Positions 1 to 6,411 of a stretch of DNA of 23,207 nt are shown here, piece by piece. Below the pieces are notes generated by a model. The model had not been told where the DNA came from and ran no database searches. It saw only the letters and a program-made list of their open reading frames with translations. The number at the start of each line of letters is the position of its first letter. The first letter of the stretch is position 1. The DNA is from RGIG7111 sp036839975 (lineage in GTDB: Bacteria > Bacillota > Clostridia > Peptostreptococcales > Anaerovoracaceae), in the NCBI GenBank assembly GCA_036839975.1, contig DAISVU010000020.1:1-23207 (forward strand), written 5' to 3'. Made by a program: the position numbers and the translations under genes.

Positions 1-42
1 ACTTGGCGGGAGACCGCCCGGGAAAGTAAGTCGCTGCCGGTT
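1..42 (+). rRNA. rrf: 5S ribosomal RNA, 3' end only
   Basis: The first 40 or so bases match the end of a bacterial 5S rRNA: the helix IV/V segment GGCGGGAGACCGCC, then GGGAAAGTAAGTCGCTGCCGG, which resembles the usual 3' terminal strand ending in GTCGCTGCC. The rest of the molecule lies outside the window. A terminator follows within 10 bases, so this is probably the last gene of an rRNA operon. The exact 3' end is uncertain by a few bases. Confidence 0.8.
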
Positions 43-49
43 TTATTAA

Positions 50-80
50 AAAAGGAAAGTTCAATACGAACTTTCTTTTT
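50..80 (+). terminator. Rho-independent terminator of the rRNA operon
   Basis: An 8-bp perfect stem (GAAAGTTC at 55-62, GAACTTTC at 68-75) with a 5-base loop is followed by TTTTT and preceded by an A-rich run. It lies directly after the 5S rRNA end. Confidence 0.85.
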
Positions 81-110
81 CATATCTCGAATTCTGAAAT
101 TAAAGGAATC

Positions 111-139
111 TTGATTATATATTATGTTTTTTATATAAT
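111..139 (+). promoter_or_regulatory. Sigma-A promoter for the Gln-rich membrane protein
   Basis: TTGATT at 111-116 and a perfect TATAAT at 134-139 are separated by exactly 17 bases. Transcription would begin near 146, leaving a short leader with AAAGGAGGT at 158-166 ahead of the gene. Confidence 0.75.
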
Positions 140-177
140 CATTACGATAGGATTTCAAAAAGGAGGTATTGACTCCT

Positions 178-693
178 ATGGATAACATTAACGGACAAGA
201 TTTTAGATCAGATATTACTAAAAACGCGGACAATGAACAGCGATATCAGGAACAGCAGACAAATACAAGTCATAATCAATATCAGCAAGCTGATCGATCG
301 AATCGGCAATATCAGCAGACACAGAATCAACAGCAGTATCAGCAATACCAGCAACCGTCGGTTTCGGATGAAAAGCCGCTCGGATACGGTAATGCAGTAA
401 TAAGTATGGTGCTAGGTATCGTTGCATGTGCTTTTACACTATTTGCCGCAACGATTGTTACCGGTGTGGTGGCGATAGCTATTTCAATCATCGGACTTGT
501 GCTTGCATCAAAAGCAAAGGCAAAAGGTTTTTTGGGAGGAATAAGAACTGCAGGATTTGTCTTATCTCTCATCGGCTTGGTACTTAATGCTGTATTGTTG
601 GTCGCCTGTGCCACCTTCCTGACAGGTATCGGCATTTGCGCATCTTCTGGATTATTTGATGAATTACTTAATGAGTTAAAGTCGCTGCAATAA
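178..693 (+). CDS. Gln-rich small membrane protein, DUF4190-like
   Basis: This encodes 171 residues of unknown function. Residues 1-65 are hydrophilic and very rich in Gln, Asn and Tyr, with repeated YQQ units. Two hydrophobic segments follow, about 72-112 and 123-158, separated by a basic loop (SKAKAKG). This layout, a low-complexity head before two helices and a Gly-rich basic turn, is typical of DUF4190-like proteins of Gram-positive bacteria; assignment is by architecture only. A TTG at 169 is in frame but only two bases from the Shine-Dalgarno, so the ATG at 178, about 11 bases after GGAGG, is preferred. It has its own promoter, and lgt follows after 26 bases, so co-transcription is likely. 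Confidence 0.75.
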   Translation: MDNINGQDFRSDITKNADNEQRYQEQQTNTSHNQYQQADRSNRQYQQTQNQQQYQQYQQPSVSDEKPLGYGNAVISMVLGIVACAFTLFAATIVTGVVAIAISIIGLVLASKAKAKGFLGGIRTAGFVLSLIGLVLNAVLLVACATFLTGIGICASSGLFDELLNELKSLQ

Positions 694-719
694 GCGTAAC
701 CATTTTATCTGTTAAACAT

Positions 720-1505
720 ATGAATCCTAATATTATAATTTTGGGGAGAACGATACCGGCATATGGATTGATGTCGGTCACAGGATTTCTTTTGGCACTT
801 GTTTTTATAGCGGTTTTTTCACGAAAAGACAGGATAAGGCTTGAAAACGCCATATATATTTTTTCGATCGGTTCGGTGGGAGCACTGATAGGAGCGAAGC
901 TAATTTATATTCTGACCGTATTCCCCGATTTCATACAAGATATACAGTTGATAAGTTCCGATAAGCAATATTTCATAGGTAAATATGTTACGGGGGGACT
1001 CGTTTTTTTCGGAGGGCTGACAGGTGGGATATTAGCCGCATGGCTTGCAGCCAAGTCATATAAAGTGAGATTTTCATCATACTTTGATATATTAGTGCCA
1101 TCTGTAATTATTACGGCAATGTTCGGCCGTATAGGTTGCTTTATGGCAGGATGTTGCTACGGAAAGGAGACATCTTCTCCTCTGGGAGTTACGTTTCACC
1201 ATTCAATTGCAGGGGCCAACAATCTGCCGCTTTTCCCTACACAACTGTTTGAAGCGCTTTTTAACTTTGTTATATTGGTGGTGATATTTATTCTGATAAA
1301 AAGAGGGCTGAAAGGCACGGCATTGCTCGAACTCTATCTTTTTTCATATAGTGTTTTCAGATTTTTAAATGAGTTTTTAAGAGGTGATGCAGAGAGGGGA
1401 TTTATACTCGATATGAGTGTTTCACAGTGGATCTCGCTTTTAGTATTGGCTTTGTTGACAGTGCGACGGCTCTGTTTTGAAAAAAATAATTTCTATAACA
1501 GATAA
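720..1505 (+). CDS. lgt: Prolipoprotein diacylglyceryl transferase, divergent form
   Basis: Lgt transfers diacylglyceryl from phosphatidylglycerol to the lipobox cysteine of prelipoproteins in the cytoplasmic membrane. The 261 residues form about seven hydrophobic segments. Family marks include the PAYGLM start region (13-18), GGLVFFGGLTGG (92-103), the signature GRIGCFMAGCCYG (136-148) and FPTQLFEA. Arg137 aligns with the essential Arg143 of E. coli. The position of E. coli His103 (in FHGG) is Phe97 here, as in the divergent subgroup with a GCCYG signature, so function as a true Lgt is likely rather than certain. The start fits the family (MNP...), but I see no Shine-Dalgarno in the 26 bases before it; translation may depend on the upstream gene. 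Confidence 0.85.
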   Translation: MNPNIIILGRTIPAYGLMSVTGFLLALVFIAVFSRKDRIRLENAIYIFSIGSVGALIGAKLIYILTVFPDFIQDIQLISSDKQYFIGKYVTGGLVFFGGLTGGILAAWLAAKSYKVRFSSYFDILVPSVIITAMFGRIGCFMAGCCYGKETSSPLGVTFHHSIAGANNLPLFPTQLFEALFNFVILVVIFILIKRGLKGTALLELYLFSYSVFRFLNEFLRGDAERGFILDMSVSQWISLLVLALLTVRRLCFEKNNFYNR

Positions 1506-1618
1506 GTGACATTTGACATGCTTATATGTGAGAACATGGTGATTTTGATCAATATATTTATAAACGGGTATCTATAAACGGGCGTGGGAATCTCTGCCTT
1601 TTTTTATTTAATCTCCTG

Positions 1619-1627
1619 TGTTATAAT
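1619..1627 (+). promoter_or_regulatory. Extended -10 promoter of the orphan RNA unit
   Basis: TGTTATAAT fits TGnTATAAT exactly (TG at 1619-1620, TATAAT at 1622-1627). No good -35 box is visible, which is tolerated with an extended -10. Transcription would start near 1634. Confidence 0.55.
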
Positions 1628-1633
1628 AACAGC

Positions 1634-1776
1634 GCAAACGAGGCAATGACGAATACCGCCTAAAGTTGGAAATCGTTAGCAATATGTTCATGAGGAAAGG
1701 TGTAAATCATGCCGATTCGCAAGTAAAAAAGACTGCTGAACACATAATGTTTATAAAAGGTGCAGTAGTTTTTTTA
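1634..1776 (+). ncRNA. Candidate structured small RNA of about 143 nt
   Basis: This non-coding stretch sits between an extended -10 promoter and a strong terminator, with no gene directly downstream, so it looks like a free-standing RNA. The 5' domain can fold: GC-A-AACGA (1634-1641) pairs with TCGTT-A-GC (1673-1680) around an A-A mismatch, enclosing GGC/GCC (1642-1644 with 1658-1660). A second hairpin pairs CATGA (1689-1693) with TCATG (1707-1711). CGAAT (1650-1654) can also pair with ATTCG (1715-1719), giving a possible pseudoknot or alternative fold. I compared it by memory with 5S, SRP, 6S, tmRNA and common riboswitches and found no match. Identity is unknown; the unit itself is an inference from its signals. 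Confidence 0.5.
1732..1775 (+). terminator. Rho-independent terminator of the orphan RNA
   Basis: ACTGCTG (1732-1738) pairs with CAGTAGT (1763-1769) with one G-U pair, and the stem extends inward by a CAC/GTG pairing. A run of seven T (1769-1775) follows directly, and an A-run precedes the stem. Confidence 0.7.
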
Positions 1777-1896
1777 AGCTTGAAGTGTGCTGCAAGTACA
1801 GCTTAACATGTTGACTTTTCAAAATGTTCGGATGCGTGAACATATTAAATGTTATATTCCGCATATGGATATTTATAGCTTAAAACATATACTGAT

Positions 1897-1923
1897 ATAT
1901 GCGATGTAACATACATCGCATAT
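1897..1923. promoter_or_regulatory. 12-bp perfect palindrome, possible operator or hairpin
   Basis: ATATGCGATGTA at 1897-1908 and its exact reverse complement at 1912-1923 are separated by three bases. There is no U-tract after it, so it is not a normal terminator. It lies about 80 bases before the start of the small membrane peptide and the tmk cluster. A second, weaker dyad is nearby: ATGTTC (1824-1829) with GAACAT (1838-1843). No clear sigma-A promoter for the tmk cluster was found between 1777 and 2002. Confidence 0.5.
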
Positions 1924-2002
1924 TGAAATATAAAACATATAGTGCATTAAAAACACAGCTCAGAAATACGTAACGAGGATATAATAAATAGGAGTACTTT
2001 CA

Positions 2003-2131
2003 ATGGGAATTTTTATGACATTTGCAAAAGTTATATTTGTGGTACTTCTTTGTATTCCTATAGGTTATGTTGCAATATTGTGCATAACTCGTCTCATAGA
2101 TGATGTTTTAAATAATGTAAAAAAGAGATAG
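2003..2131 (+). CDS. 42-residue single-helix membrane peptide
   Basis: This short gene starts at an ATG eight bases after AGGAG (1990-1994) and ends two bases before the tmk start. The product has one hydrophobic helix, roughly residues 7-30 (VIFVVLLCIPIGYVAILCI), followed by a charged C-terminal tail ending KKR, which predicts a cytoplasmic C-terminus. The good ribosome binding site, the membrane-protein composition and the tight spacing to tmk, which has only a weak binding site of its own, support a real gene with translational coupling. No function is recognised. Confidence 0.65.
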   Translation: MGIFMTFAKVIFVVLLCIPIGYVAILCITRLIDDVLNNVKKR

Positions 2132-2133
2132 CA

Positions 2134-2802
2134 ATGGAGATAATAAAGCGCACGGGAATATTTATTACGATAGAAGGACTTGATGGTTCGGGCAAGTCAA
2201 CACAGGCTGGATATATGAAGACTTATCTTGAAAGTAAAGGCTGTGATGTTGTGCTTACGCGCGAGCCGGGTGGAACGTATATAAGCGAAAAGATAAGAGA
2301 TATAATACTCGATAAAGGGAACCTCGGCATGGAACCTATGGCAGAAGCGCTGCTGTATGCTGCATCGAGGGCACAGCATGTGGCTGAAAAGATAAGACCT
2401 GCGCTTCTTGAGGGTAAAATAGTCATATGCGACAGGTTTACAGACTCAAGCATAGCTTATCAGGGATATGGAAGAGGTCTTGGAAAATGTGTAAGCGAGA
2501 TAAATCGTTATGCGATGATGGGATGCGAACCTGATATAACATTTCTGATGAAGCTGGACCCGGAAGCAGGAAGACAAAGGATAGACAGTAATAAGTTTGA
2601 TCGGCTTGAAGCTGAAAAGCTCGAATTTCATAAAGAAGTGTACAGGGGATATTTGGAATTGGAAAAGACATATTCTGAAAGAATAATAGGTTTTGATGCG
2701 ACAAAAAGCATAGAGGAGATAAGGCATGCAATATTTAGACAGCTTGACCGTGTACTGTATCTGAAAAATAACTGTGGAATAAACTGCAAAAACAATCGTT
2801 AA
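2134..2802 (+). CDS. tmk: Thymidylate kinase
   Basis: This enzyme phosphorylates dTMP to dTDP with ATP in the cytoplasm, a required step for dTTP supply. The 222 residues include the P-loop GLDGSGKST (15-23), the TREPGG substrate segment, and the DRFTDSSIAYQGYGRGLG region holding the DR(F/Y) motif and thymidine-binding residues. Length is normal for the family. It begins two bases after the small membrane peptide and is followed by holB after 56 bases, matching the conserved tmk-holB arrangement of Firmicutes. The ATG at 2134 places the P-loop at the usual distance from the N-terminus. Confidence 0.97.
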   Translation: MEIIKRTGIFITIEGLDGSGKSTQAGYMKTYLESKGCDVVLTREPGGTYISEKIRDIILDKGNLGMEPMAEALLYAASRAQHVAEKIRPALLEGKIVICDRFTDSSIAYQGYGRGLGKCVSEINRYAMMGCEPDITFLMKLDPEAGRQRIDSNKFDRLEAEKLEFHKEVYRGYLELEKTYSERIIGFDATKSIEEIRHAIFRQLDRVLYLKNNCGINCKNNR

Positions 2803-2858
2803 AGCAAGTGGTAAGGGCAAGCTGAGGCAAATCAGTCCATATCATCTGGGAGGGCAGG

Positions 2859-3638
2859 ATGGAATTTGATGAAAGGCTGAAAAAAGCTATACAACAAGGG
2901 ACGGTATATCATGCATATATTTTTGAAGGTGACAGAAATTCCGATAAAACTGCCTTTGCAAAAAAATTCGCAAAGGCAGTATTGTGTAAAGAATATCCGG
3001 GAGAGGGCTGCAACAGATGCAGAACATGTAAAAAGATCGAGCACGGCAACCACGAGGATATCGTCTATGTGAAAGGACGAGGGAAGACAGGGGTAAAGGA
3101 TGAAGAGATTGAGGAGGTTCAGCAGAGGCTGAAAACAAAGCCTAACGAAGCGAGGAACATTGCGGTCATTGAAAAGGCTGATACCATGACTGTTCGTGCC
3201 CAAAACAGATTTTTAAAGACGTTGGAAGAACCGCCTCAGGACGCGGTGATAATACTGCTTTCGGAAAATATAGAAAATCTGCTGCCTACAGTTGTGTCAA
3301 GGTGTGCTATTTACAGAATAGATGCGGAATATGCACTATATAATGAAGAAATAATGGGAACGGCAAGAGAATTCGTAGGAATGATATTCGAAAACAAACC
3401 CTTTTTTATGACTTCAAAAAAGATTGAGGAACATGCAGAGGACCGCGAAAAAGCACTCGAGCTTTTGGATGCGCTTGAAACAGTGTATGCAGAGAAGATG
3501 CGAAATACAGATAACAGGTATATAAAAGAAGATATATACAGAGCCATATATGCTGTAGAAACAGCACGAAAAGAGATTGTGCGAGGGATTGCACATAAAA
3601 GTGCTCTTAAAAAGGCGATCATTGAAATCGGAGGATAA
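2859..3638 (+). CDS. holB: DNA polymerase III delta' subunit (clamp loader)
   Basis: Delta' is the rigid stator of the clamp loader that opens and loads the beta clamp. The protein shows the delta' start (AYIFEG), a degenerate Walker A (GDRNSDKT, residues about 24-31) as expected for a subunit that does not hydrolyse ATP, a four-cysteine zinc module (C-x8-C-x2-C-x2-C, in EGCNRCRTC), NRFLKTLEEPP, and the SRC motif in VVSRC. At 259 residues it is shorter than many homologues (about 310-330), with the shortfall in the C-terminal oligomerisation region. GGGAGG at 2848-2853 precedes the ATG. Its stop lies one base from the ricT start, indicating coupling. Confidence 0.92.
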   Translation: MEFDERLKKAIQQGTVYHAYIFEGDRNSDKTAFAKKFAKAVLCKEYPGEGCNRCRTCKKIEHGNHEDIVYVKGRGKTGVKDEEIEEVQQRLKTKPNEARNIAVIEKADTMTVRAQNRFLKTLEEPPQDAVIILLSENIENLLPTVVSRCAIYRIDAEYALYNEEIMGTAREFVGMIFENKPFFMTSKKIEEHAEDREKALELLDALETVYAEKMRNTDNRYIKEDIYRAIYAVETARKEIVRGIAHKSALKKAIIEIGG

Positions 3639-3639
3639 G

Positions 3640-4539
3640 ATGACAAAAGTTGTAGGTGTAAAATTCAAGAAAGCGGGGAAGATGTACTATTTTGATCCCG
3701 CAGGATATAAACTAAAAAATGGTGACAATGTTATAGTTGAAACGTCACGGGGACAGGAATTCGGAACTGTCACGATGAAGAACAGGGAAATATCAAAAGA
3801 CGAGCTTGTTTCACCCCTGAAAAAAATAATGCGTGTCGCTACAGAAAAGGACATGGAGAAAAATCAGGAGAATCTGAAGAAATGTGAAAGTGCTATGGCA
3901 AGGTGCCAGGAAAAAATAGAAAAGCACAGTCTGGAAATGAAACTTATCGATGTTGAATATACATTTGATAACAGCAAAGTTATATTTTATTTTACTGCTG
4001 ATGGGAGAGTTGATTTCAGGGAGCTCGTAAAGGACCTTGCGAGCGTGTTCCATACAAGGATAGAACTTCGTCAGATCGGAGTACGGGATGAGGCCAAGAT
4101 GCTTGGCGGTATCGGACATTGCGGCAAGGGTCTTTGCTGTGCCACCTGGCTTCCCGATTTTGAGCCGGTGTCGATCAAGATGGCAAAAGCTCAGAATATG
4201 TCGCTCAATCCGACTAAGATATCGGGAATTTGCGGCAGGCTTATGTGCTGTCTGAAATATGAAAACGATTTATATATGGAACTTAAGAAAGGGATGCCTG
4301 AAACCGGTGAGAAAATAGAAACTCCAGAAGGAAGAGCCGTCGTGTTAGATACCAATATTCTTGAAAGCAAAATAAGAGCAAGGCTCATTCTTGACAATGA
4401 TGAAAAAGATGAGAACAGTGATGAGTTCAGTAATGACATATACACATTTGAAAAATCTGAGATAAGGCACCTGCGTGGAAAAGGTCGGAGGGGAAGGCAT
4501 AAAAATAAGGAAGAGTTGAAGACATCTCTGAAGAAATGA
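3640..4539 (+). CDS. ricT: RicT (YaaT), PSP1-domain partner of RNase Y
   Basis: In Bacillus subtilis RicT joins RicA and RicF in the Y-complex, an iron-sulfur protein assembly that steers RNase Y maturation of transcripts and affects competence, biofilm and sporulation. The 299 residues carry the PSP1 fold and the cysteine clusters CGKGLCC (C161, C166, C167) and CGRLMCC (C198, C203, C204), the positions reported to ligate Fe-S clusters in the B. subtilis protein. GGAGG at 3630-3634 fixes the ATG at 3640; an in-frame ATG 63 bases upstream lies inside holB and lacks such a site. The C-terminus is charged and low complexity. Neighbouring tmk and holB match the conserved locus. Confidence 0.93.
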   Translation: MTKVVGVKFKKAGKMYYFDPAGYKLKNGDNVIVETSRGQEFGTVTMKNREISKDELVSPLKKIMRVATEKDMEKNQENLKKCESAMARCQEKIEKHSLEMKLIDVEYTFDNSKVIFYFTADGRVDFRELVKDLASVFHTRIELRQIGVRDEAKMLGGIGHCGKGLCCATWLPDFEPVSIKMAKAQNMSLNPTKISGICGRLMCCLKYENDLYMELKKGMPETGEKIETPEGRAVVLDTNILESKIRARLILDNDEKDENSDEFSNDIYTFEKSEIRHLRGKGRRGRHKNKEELKTSLKK

Positions 4540-4596
4540 AAGATCTTTTAAAGGATTAGAGCATAAAAGCAGTAAAATGAGATCAGTGAGTGCAGT

Positions 4597-5395
4597 ATGT
4601 GTAGCAGTTACAATGATAAATATATGATAAAAGAAGGTGAGTACATCGATGAAATAGGTTTCGGCGGCTTGAGACTTATTCAAAAGACTTCGAATTTCCG
4701 ATATGGACTTGATGCGGTGCCTATAGCCGATATGGCATCGAAGGGCAAGCCTTTTGAAAGCGCAGTAGATCTCGGCACCGGCACGGGTGTAATACCTCTG
4801 ATATTGAGCCATAAGACAAATGCAAGATAGATAATGGGAGTGGAACTGCAAAAAAGTTCATACGCATGCGCAGTAAGGAACGTAGAAATAAACGGGCTGC
4901 TGGATCGTATTGATATCTTTAATACCGATGTGTGCGAAAGCGGAGCTTTGAAGGCTGAGATAATCGAGCGAAATAAAAAAAAAAGGCATTCTGCGTGACG
5001 GACATGTGGATGTGGTTGTGAGCAACCCACCTTACATACAGGTAGCGGATGGTATGCGGAGTGACAATCTGGAAAAGATGATAGCACGGCATGAGCTTAA
5101 AGCGACACTTGGTGATTTTGTAAACTGTGCAGCAATGATATTGAAACCCAAAGGTGATTTTTATATGGACCACCGTCTTACAAGAATGGCAGATATATTT
5201 TGCACACTAAGGGAACATTCCCTTGAGCCTAAGGAGTTGAGGCCGATATCGTCATATAAGGAGACAGCGCCCAATATAATGCTTATACATGCGGTAAAGA
5301 ACGGTGGAAACGGTCTTAAAATTCTGAAAAACATGTGTATTTACAAAGAAAAGGGGATATACAGTGATGAAATAATTGATATTTATGAAAGATAA
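4597..5395 (+). pseudogene. trmN6: Broken TrmN6-like tRNA (adenine-N6) methyltransferase
   Basis: The reading pieces together form one YabB/TrmN6-type methyltransferase, expected to make m6A37 in tRNA-Val. The first part (4597-4827) carries the family start IKEGEYIDEIGFGGLRLIQ and the SAM motif DLGTGTG. An in-frame TAG at 4828-4830 interrupts it just before IMGVELQ, where homologues have an ordinary residue. The same frame continues to about 4984, where a run of ten A (4975-4984) shifts the frame by one base; the other frame continues KGILRDGHVDVVVSNPPY, including the catalytic NPPY, to the normal C-terminus at 5395. Two lesions suggest decay, although a sequencing error in the A-run is possible. 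The ATG at 4624 is an alternative start; neither has a good binding site. Confidence 0.85.
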
Positions 5396-5467
5396 AGTGT
5401 TTTCAGCGAGCATGTTTATGGCCTCATAAAGTTTTGTGAATGAAATAACAGTACAGGAAAAAAAGTA

Positions 5468-5496
5468 TTGAATTTACAGTGTATTTGAGCGATAAT
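5468..5496 (+). promoter_or_regulatory. Sigma-A promoter before the anchored coiled-coil gene
   Basis: TTGAAT at 5468-5473 and GATAAT at 5491-5496 are 17 bases apart. It would start a new transcript near 5503, just ahead of GGAGGT at 5517-5522 and the ATG at 5531, and would make the downstream genes independent of the broken methyltransferase. Confidence 0.6.
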
Positions 5497-5530
5497 AAAA
5501 CATAGTTATCATTAGCGGAGGTAGTTAGAT

Positions 5531-5938
5531 ATGGATGTAACGATAGATCTTAGGACTTTAGGCATAATTGTAGTCGGTATTGCACTGCTGATTTTGATAA
5601 TATATCTGGTAATTTTGATTAGAAATGCTAATATTGCTGTTAAAAAATCCCATAAGCTTTTAGATGATCTGGAAGAGATAACGGATATTGCCTCAACGCG
5701 TACGGTACAGCTTAACGATGCTGCGGATAATTTGCTGGATTCAATACAGGATGTCTCAGAAGCCTTAAAAGGGAATCAAGATCTGAAAAAGTCAGTTGGG
5801 ATACTTGTAAATGCATTCGCATCTCTTAAAAATATTGTGATGAGGTTCAAGAAAAATGAAGAAGATAATGATGATAAAAAGGAAAAAAACAGAAATTTGA
5901 AAAAAAAGAAGCAGAAAAAGAAAATAAAAAGTCGATAA
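5531..5938 (+). CDS. Small N-anchored coiled-coil protein, DUF948-like
   Basis: The 135-residue product has one N-terminal hydrophobic helix (about residues 10-31, IIVVGIALLILIIYLVILI), then a helical region rich in Leu, Asp and Ala (about 38-100) with coiled-coil character, and a strongly basic low-complexity tail (KKKKQKKKIKSR). This plan, a short cytoplasmic-facing amphipathic helix anchored in the membrane, resembles DUF948/YtxG-type proteins of Gram-positive bacteria, but that is a resemblance only. GGAGGT lies eight bases before the ATG. It sits between trmN6 and abrB, where many relatives carry rsmI instead. Function is unknown. Confidence 0.75.
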   Translation: MDVTIDLRTLGIIVVGIALLILIIYLVILIRNANIAVKKSHKLLDDLEEITDIASTRTVQLNDAADNLLDSIQDVSEALKGNQDLKKSVGILVNAFASLKNIVMRFKKNEEDNDDKKEKNRNLKKKKQKKKIKSR

Positions 5939-6073
5939 TGGTCAACAATTATCAAAAAGTGCTGAGACAGGCAGACCGGTACTGCTTCTAAAGTACGACA
6001 GATAGTGTTTATAAATTTTTGCCGATAACACCGGCTATGTGTTTGGGTATACAACGAGTGAAAGGAGACCGCG

Positions 6074-6316
6074 ATGAAAGCAACAGGTATAGTAAGGAAG
6101 GTAGATGAACTGGGACGAATAGTTCTTCCGATTGAGTTGAGAAGGACATTGAATATCAATATCAAAGACCCTATAGAAATTTATGTTGATGAAGATAGTG
6201 TTGTTCTCAAGAAGTATGAGCCGGCTTGTATATTTTGTGGCAATGCAAACAATGTTAAAAATATCAATGGCAAAAACGTGTGTCAGAACTGCATTGATGA
6301 GTTGAAAAATCTTTAA
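6074..6316 (+). CDS. abrB: AbrB/SpoVT-family transition regulator with zinc-ribbon tail
   Basis: AbrB-type proteins bind DNA as swapped-hairpin beta-barrel dimers and repress post-exponential genes. The 80 residues start with the classic MKATGIVRKVDELGRIVLPIE domain (1-47). A short C-terminal module carries CIFC (C52, C55) and CQNC (C70, C73), spaced as in a zinc ribbon. Clostridial AbrB homologues often have this tail in place of the B. subtilis C-terminal dimerisation region. AAAGGAG at 6060-6066 precedes the ATG. The gene ends the tmk-abrB block, as in B. subtilis, and is followed by a terminator. Confidence 0.92.
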   Translation: MKATGIVRKVDELGRIVLPIELRRTLNINIKDPIEIYVDEDSVVLKKYEPACIFCGNANNVKNINGKNVCQNCIDELKNL

Positions 6317-6341
6317 ACCGATATTGGGTTTCATATGCAAA

Positions 6342-6367
6342 AGGAGTCATAAAAGACTCCTTTTTTT
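6342..6367 (+). terminator. Terminator after abrB, probably bidirectional
   Basis: A 7-bp perfect stem (AGGAGTC at 6342-6348, GACTCCT at 6355-6361) with a 6-base loop runs into a T-run through 6367. On the other strand the stem is followed by a short TTTT-like run, so it may also stop the convergent gntR transcript. Confidence 0.85.
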
Positions 6368-6411
6368 AAGTAGCTTTTTACATGTTTGTCCAGCGATATG
6401 TTGATGAATCG

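Noticed and set aside
1559..1582. Two copies of TATAAACGGG, 14 bases apart, after lgt
   Set aside because: Only two short copies are present and they are not linked to a promoter or gene; too little to call a repeat or an operator.
1634..1725. Cyclic-di-GMP (GEMM) riboswitch, suggested by GCAAACG and CCTAAAG
   Set aside because: The conserved GGCAAACC and GACGCAAAGC segments and the receptor-tetraloop layout are absent, and no gene follows within the transcript.
1684..1806. A 40-codon frame running through the orphan RNA and its terminator
   Set aside because: It has no Shine-Dalgarno, is of ordinary composition, and would have to be read through a hairpin followed by seven T. The RNA-unit reading explains the region better.
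4828..4830. TAG in the methyltransferase as a recoded pyrrolysine codon
   Set aside because: The site is a variable position before a beta strand, no known TrmN6 uses pyrrolysine, and the same gene also has a frameshift, so decay is simpler.
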